From positions 1 through 8,067 of the forward strand of contig SXXZ01000262.1 of the NCBI GenBank assembly GCA_005789375.1: 8,067 nucleotides of DNA, given 5' to 3'. Made by a program: the position numbers and the translations under genes. Shown here in pieces: positions 6,557-8,067 of the stretch. The notes under the pieces were generated by a model. The model was not told where the DNA came from. It made no database searches and saw only the letters and a list, made by a program, of their open reading frames with translations. The DNA is from Verrucomicrobiales bacterium. GTDB taxonomy: Bacteria > Verrucomicrobiota > Verrucomicrobiae > Limisphaerales > UBA9464. Each line of letters starts with the position of its first letter. Within the stretch, counting starts at the first letter, position 1.

Positions 6557-7256
6557 TCGACCCCTCGGTGACGGCACGCCATTGGCCCGGGGGCAAATCC
6601 CCCAATTCCAGAGCGCCAATTCGGCTACGGTGAAGGGACGTCACTCGGAAACCCTGGCTGGCAAACATGCGGCGGACTTGATGGTAGCGGCCCTCCACCA
6701 GATCGAGATGGGCAGAACGAACCCCGGTGAGAACTAAGTCTGCCGGCAGGCAAGGATCGGCATCATCGGGCAGGCGCAAGGTGCCCGAGGCAAAGAGTGG
6801 TACGAGGTCGGGATCTAGGTCTTGGTCCGACACCACCTCGTAGCGTTTGGTGACCTTGTGACGGGGTGAAGTCCAACGCTGCACCAACTCCCCGCGGTCT
6901 GTGATGAGCAGCAGGCCGGTGGTCTCCTTGTCGAGACGCCCGACGCTGGTGATCGGTGGGTTTCGACGACTCCAGCGCTCCGGGAGCAGGGAATACACAT
7001 TCGGACCCTCCCGTTCCTCCCGAGAGCAGACGAGCCCCGCAGGCTTATGCAGCATGACAAGGATGCCTTCCGGATGGTCTATGGGTTCGCCATCGATCCG
7101 TAGGTCGGCCAACAGCACCTTATCGGCAGGGTTCTTTGCTTTCTCACCGCTGACGGTCACCCGGCCAGCCTTCAACCAGCCCCGGGACTCGCCTCGGCTG
7201 CAGTAGCCGTGGCGGGAGAGCATCTGATCGATACGGAAGCGCGTCATAGAGGCCAT
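6552..7256 (-). CDS. rsuA: RsuA-family 16S rRNA pseudouridine synthase
   Basis: A 234-residue protein, about the length of E. coli RsuA (231). The family converts a specific uridine (U516 of 16S rRNA in E. coli) to pseudouridine during ribosome assembly. Residues 5-50 form an S4 RNA-binding domain (RIDQMLSRHGYCSRGES, then GRVTVSG). MLHKPAGLVCS (68-78) is the first catalytic-domain motif. GRLDKETTGLLLITD (106-120) is the RluA/RsuA motif II and carries the catalytic Asp109. TSPRHKVTKRYEV (129-141) and EGRYHQVRRMFASQG (188-202) are the usual substrate-binding elements. The tail (LHRSRIGALELGDLPPGQWR) aligns well with the end of RsuA. RluB/RluE/RluF paralogues share these motifs, so the exact rRNA target is uncertain. 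ATG at 7254-7256 has only a weak purine stretch upstream (AAAGGG); a second ATG lies three codons in. It is followed by the ABC gene after 38 bases, but a promoter in that gap suggests a separate unit. Confidence 0.9.
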   Translation of the reverse strand: MASMTRFRIDQMLSRHGYCSRGESRGWLKAGRVTVSGEKAKNPADKVLLADLRIDGEPIDHPEGILVMLHKPAGLVCSREEREGPNVYSLLPERWSRRNPPITSVGRLDKETTGLLLITDRGELVQRWTSPRHKVTKRYEVVSDQDLDPDLVPLFASGTLRLPDDADPCLPADLVLTGVRSAHLDLVEGRYHQVRRMFASQGFRVTSLHRSRIGALELGDLPPGQWRAVTEGSI

Positions 7257-7272
7257 AGCTTAGCCGCCCTTT

Positions 7273-7295
7273 GAGTTTGCGACGACGCGAAACTC
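7273..7295. repeat. Hairpin in the gap upstream of the rsuA-like gene
   Basis: GAGTTT-GCG (7273-7281) pairs with CGC-(G)-AAACTC (7286-7295) around the loop ACGA, giving nine pairs with one bulged base. It lies 22 bases after the stop of the upstream membrane-protein gene and 16 bases before the rsuA-like start. Neither strand has a following T-run. It could be a transcript 3'-end structure, a weak terminator, or a leader structure affecting rsuA. Confidence 0.4.
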
Positions 7296-7317
7296 CCCGA
7301 CTCAACACCGGCTGCAA

Positions 7318-8067
7318 TTAACCCGCCCAGCGGCTGAGTACGAAATTGCGGGTCAGGTGCAGGTGGAGCACCACCAAGAGGGTTAGCCCGATCCAGCGGA
7401 AGATGCGCCAGGGACGCGATGTGGCCGGAGCCGACCAAGCCAAGAAGATTGGAAAGGCCATTCCAGAAAAGCGGATATACGACGTGAACGAGCCGCTCAT
7501 GGCGGGGAGGATTCCGAGCACGTACACCCATGGAATGAGGGTCCGGTCGCTGCGCCACAGGGCCGGTAGCGAATAGGCCATGGCCAGAAAGCATAGGCGG
7601 TCGAGCATCGAGTCGGCGAACTCGTGAAAGTAGCGCGGGTTGAGGTATTCTAGGACAAACTTGGGAATATTAACCAGGTTCAGGATCGAATGACGTCCCC
7701 AAGTTTTTTGTGCTTCAAAGCCCTCGAAGGGGTTGCCCGTCCAAGAGTTCATTAACCCTAAATACAGCGCCCATCCGATCGGTGGGATGATTAGCAATAG
7801 CAGCCAACGCGCTCCCTGACGCGACTCATCGCTTTCGCAGTGGAGAAGCCCCGTTTTCAGGCGAGGAATCCGCGAGAGCGCGGCATTCCAACGGGGAGCG
7901 ACGCTCGGATGTTTCAGCAGCCAGACGGCGATGGGGATGACTGAGAAAACACCAATGGCCCGGCTGAGTGGCAGCAGCAATGCCCCGAACGCCGCAGGCA
8001 GCCACCGGCGCTCTTCCAAACCACTCCAGAGGCACATCAACAGGACGAGGAAGGCCCCTTCGCTGTA
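7318..8067 (-). CDS. C-terminal part of a GT-C/PIG-V-like membrane glycosyltransferase (5' truncated)
   Basis: The minus-strand frame is open from the window edge to a TAA at 7318-7320, giving 249 residues; the start lies to the right. Six or seven hydrophobic segments are visible, with basic cytoplasmic loops. The first visible residues, YSEGAFLVLL, followed by RRWLPAAFGALLLPLSRAIGV, resemble the YSE...F and A...TRPxG pattern of PIG-V-type mannosyltransferases and related GT-C enzymes. SYIRFSGMAFPIFLAW near the C-terminus matches the conserved R-Y...FP...A segment, and the protein ends in a Trp-containing tail (FVLSRWAG) after the last membrane span. GT-C enzymes use a polyprenyl-phosphate sugar donor on the outer face of the membrane; their catalytic acidic residues lie in the first loop, outside this window, so activity cannot be judged. 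In-frame TTG and ATG codons at 8035-8040 are internal, not the start. It could also be another polytopic DUF family protein. Confidence 0.6.
   Translation of the reverse strand, partial: YSEGAFLVLLMCLWSGLEERRWLPAAFGALLLPLSRAIGVFSVIPIAVWLLKHPSVAPRWNAALSRIPRLKTGLLHCESDESRQGARWLLLLIIPPIGWALYLGLMNSWTGNPFEGFEAQKTWGRHSILNLVNIPKFVLEYLNPRYFHEFADSMLDRLCFLAMAYSLPALWRSDRTLIPWVYVLGILPAMSGSFTSYIRFSGMAFPIFLAWSAPATSRPWRIFRWIGLTLLVVLHLHLTRNFVLSRWAG

Noticed and set aside
7244..7594. 116-codon minus-strand frame overlapping the glycosyltransferase end and rsuA start
   Set aside because: It is out of frame with both supported genes and overlaps both. Its composition is Pro/Arg/Gly-rich with no family motif.
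1..8067. CRISPR arrays, tRNA or rRNA genes, insertion sequences
   Set aside because: No regularly spaced direct repeats, cloverleaf-like segments, rRNA-like stretches or transposase motifs were seen by eye on either strand.

Overview
This 8,067-base window is GC-rich by eye, and almost all of its coding is on the minus strand. None of the gene starts has a strong Shine-Dalgarno sequence. Together with the gene types, this fits a GC-rich Gram-negative bacterium with an outer membrane, of the Verrucomicrobiota/Planctomycetota/Acidobacteriota kind. That placement is an inference; nothing here fixes the phylum.

Layout in minus-strand reading order, from the right edge: (1) the C-terminal 249 residues of a multi-pass membrane protein resembling GT-C/PIG-V-like glycosyltransferases; (2) a 61-base gap with a hairpin; (3) an RsuA-type pseudouridine synthase with an S4 domain; (4) a 38-base gap with a good sigma70-like promoter overlapping a small palindrome; (5) a compact three-gene export operon of an ABC exporter (TMD+NBD), a HlyD-type membrane fusion protein (ATGA overlap with the ABC gene) and a TolC-type outer-membrane channel (11 bases after the HlyD stop); (6) a 98-base gap packed with overlapping inverted repeats, including a plus-facing intrinsic terminator; (7) an aldehyde-dehydrogenase-superfamily enzyme. 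At the left edge, the end of a plus-strand membrane protein converges on the ALDH gene, with a GC-rich hairpin lacking a T-tract between the stops. No gap exceeds 100 bases.

The three export genes would form a type I secretion-like conduit across both membranes: ABC in the inner membrane, HlyD bridging the periplasm, TolC in the outer membrane. No cargo, maturation peptidase or regulator is visible in the window.

The strongest oddity is the ABC nucleotide-binding domain. The Walker A lysine is glycine, the signature reads LTSSQ, the Q-loop glutamine position appears to be arginine, and there is no H-loop histidine, yet the Walker B Asp-Glu and the transmembrane domain look intact. This points to a degenerate or partner-dependent motor. 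Second, the ALDH lacks the usual catalytic-base motif and carries a GPG motif reminiscent of CoA-acylating or LuxC-like members. Third, its upstream gap is dense with dyads.
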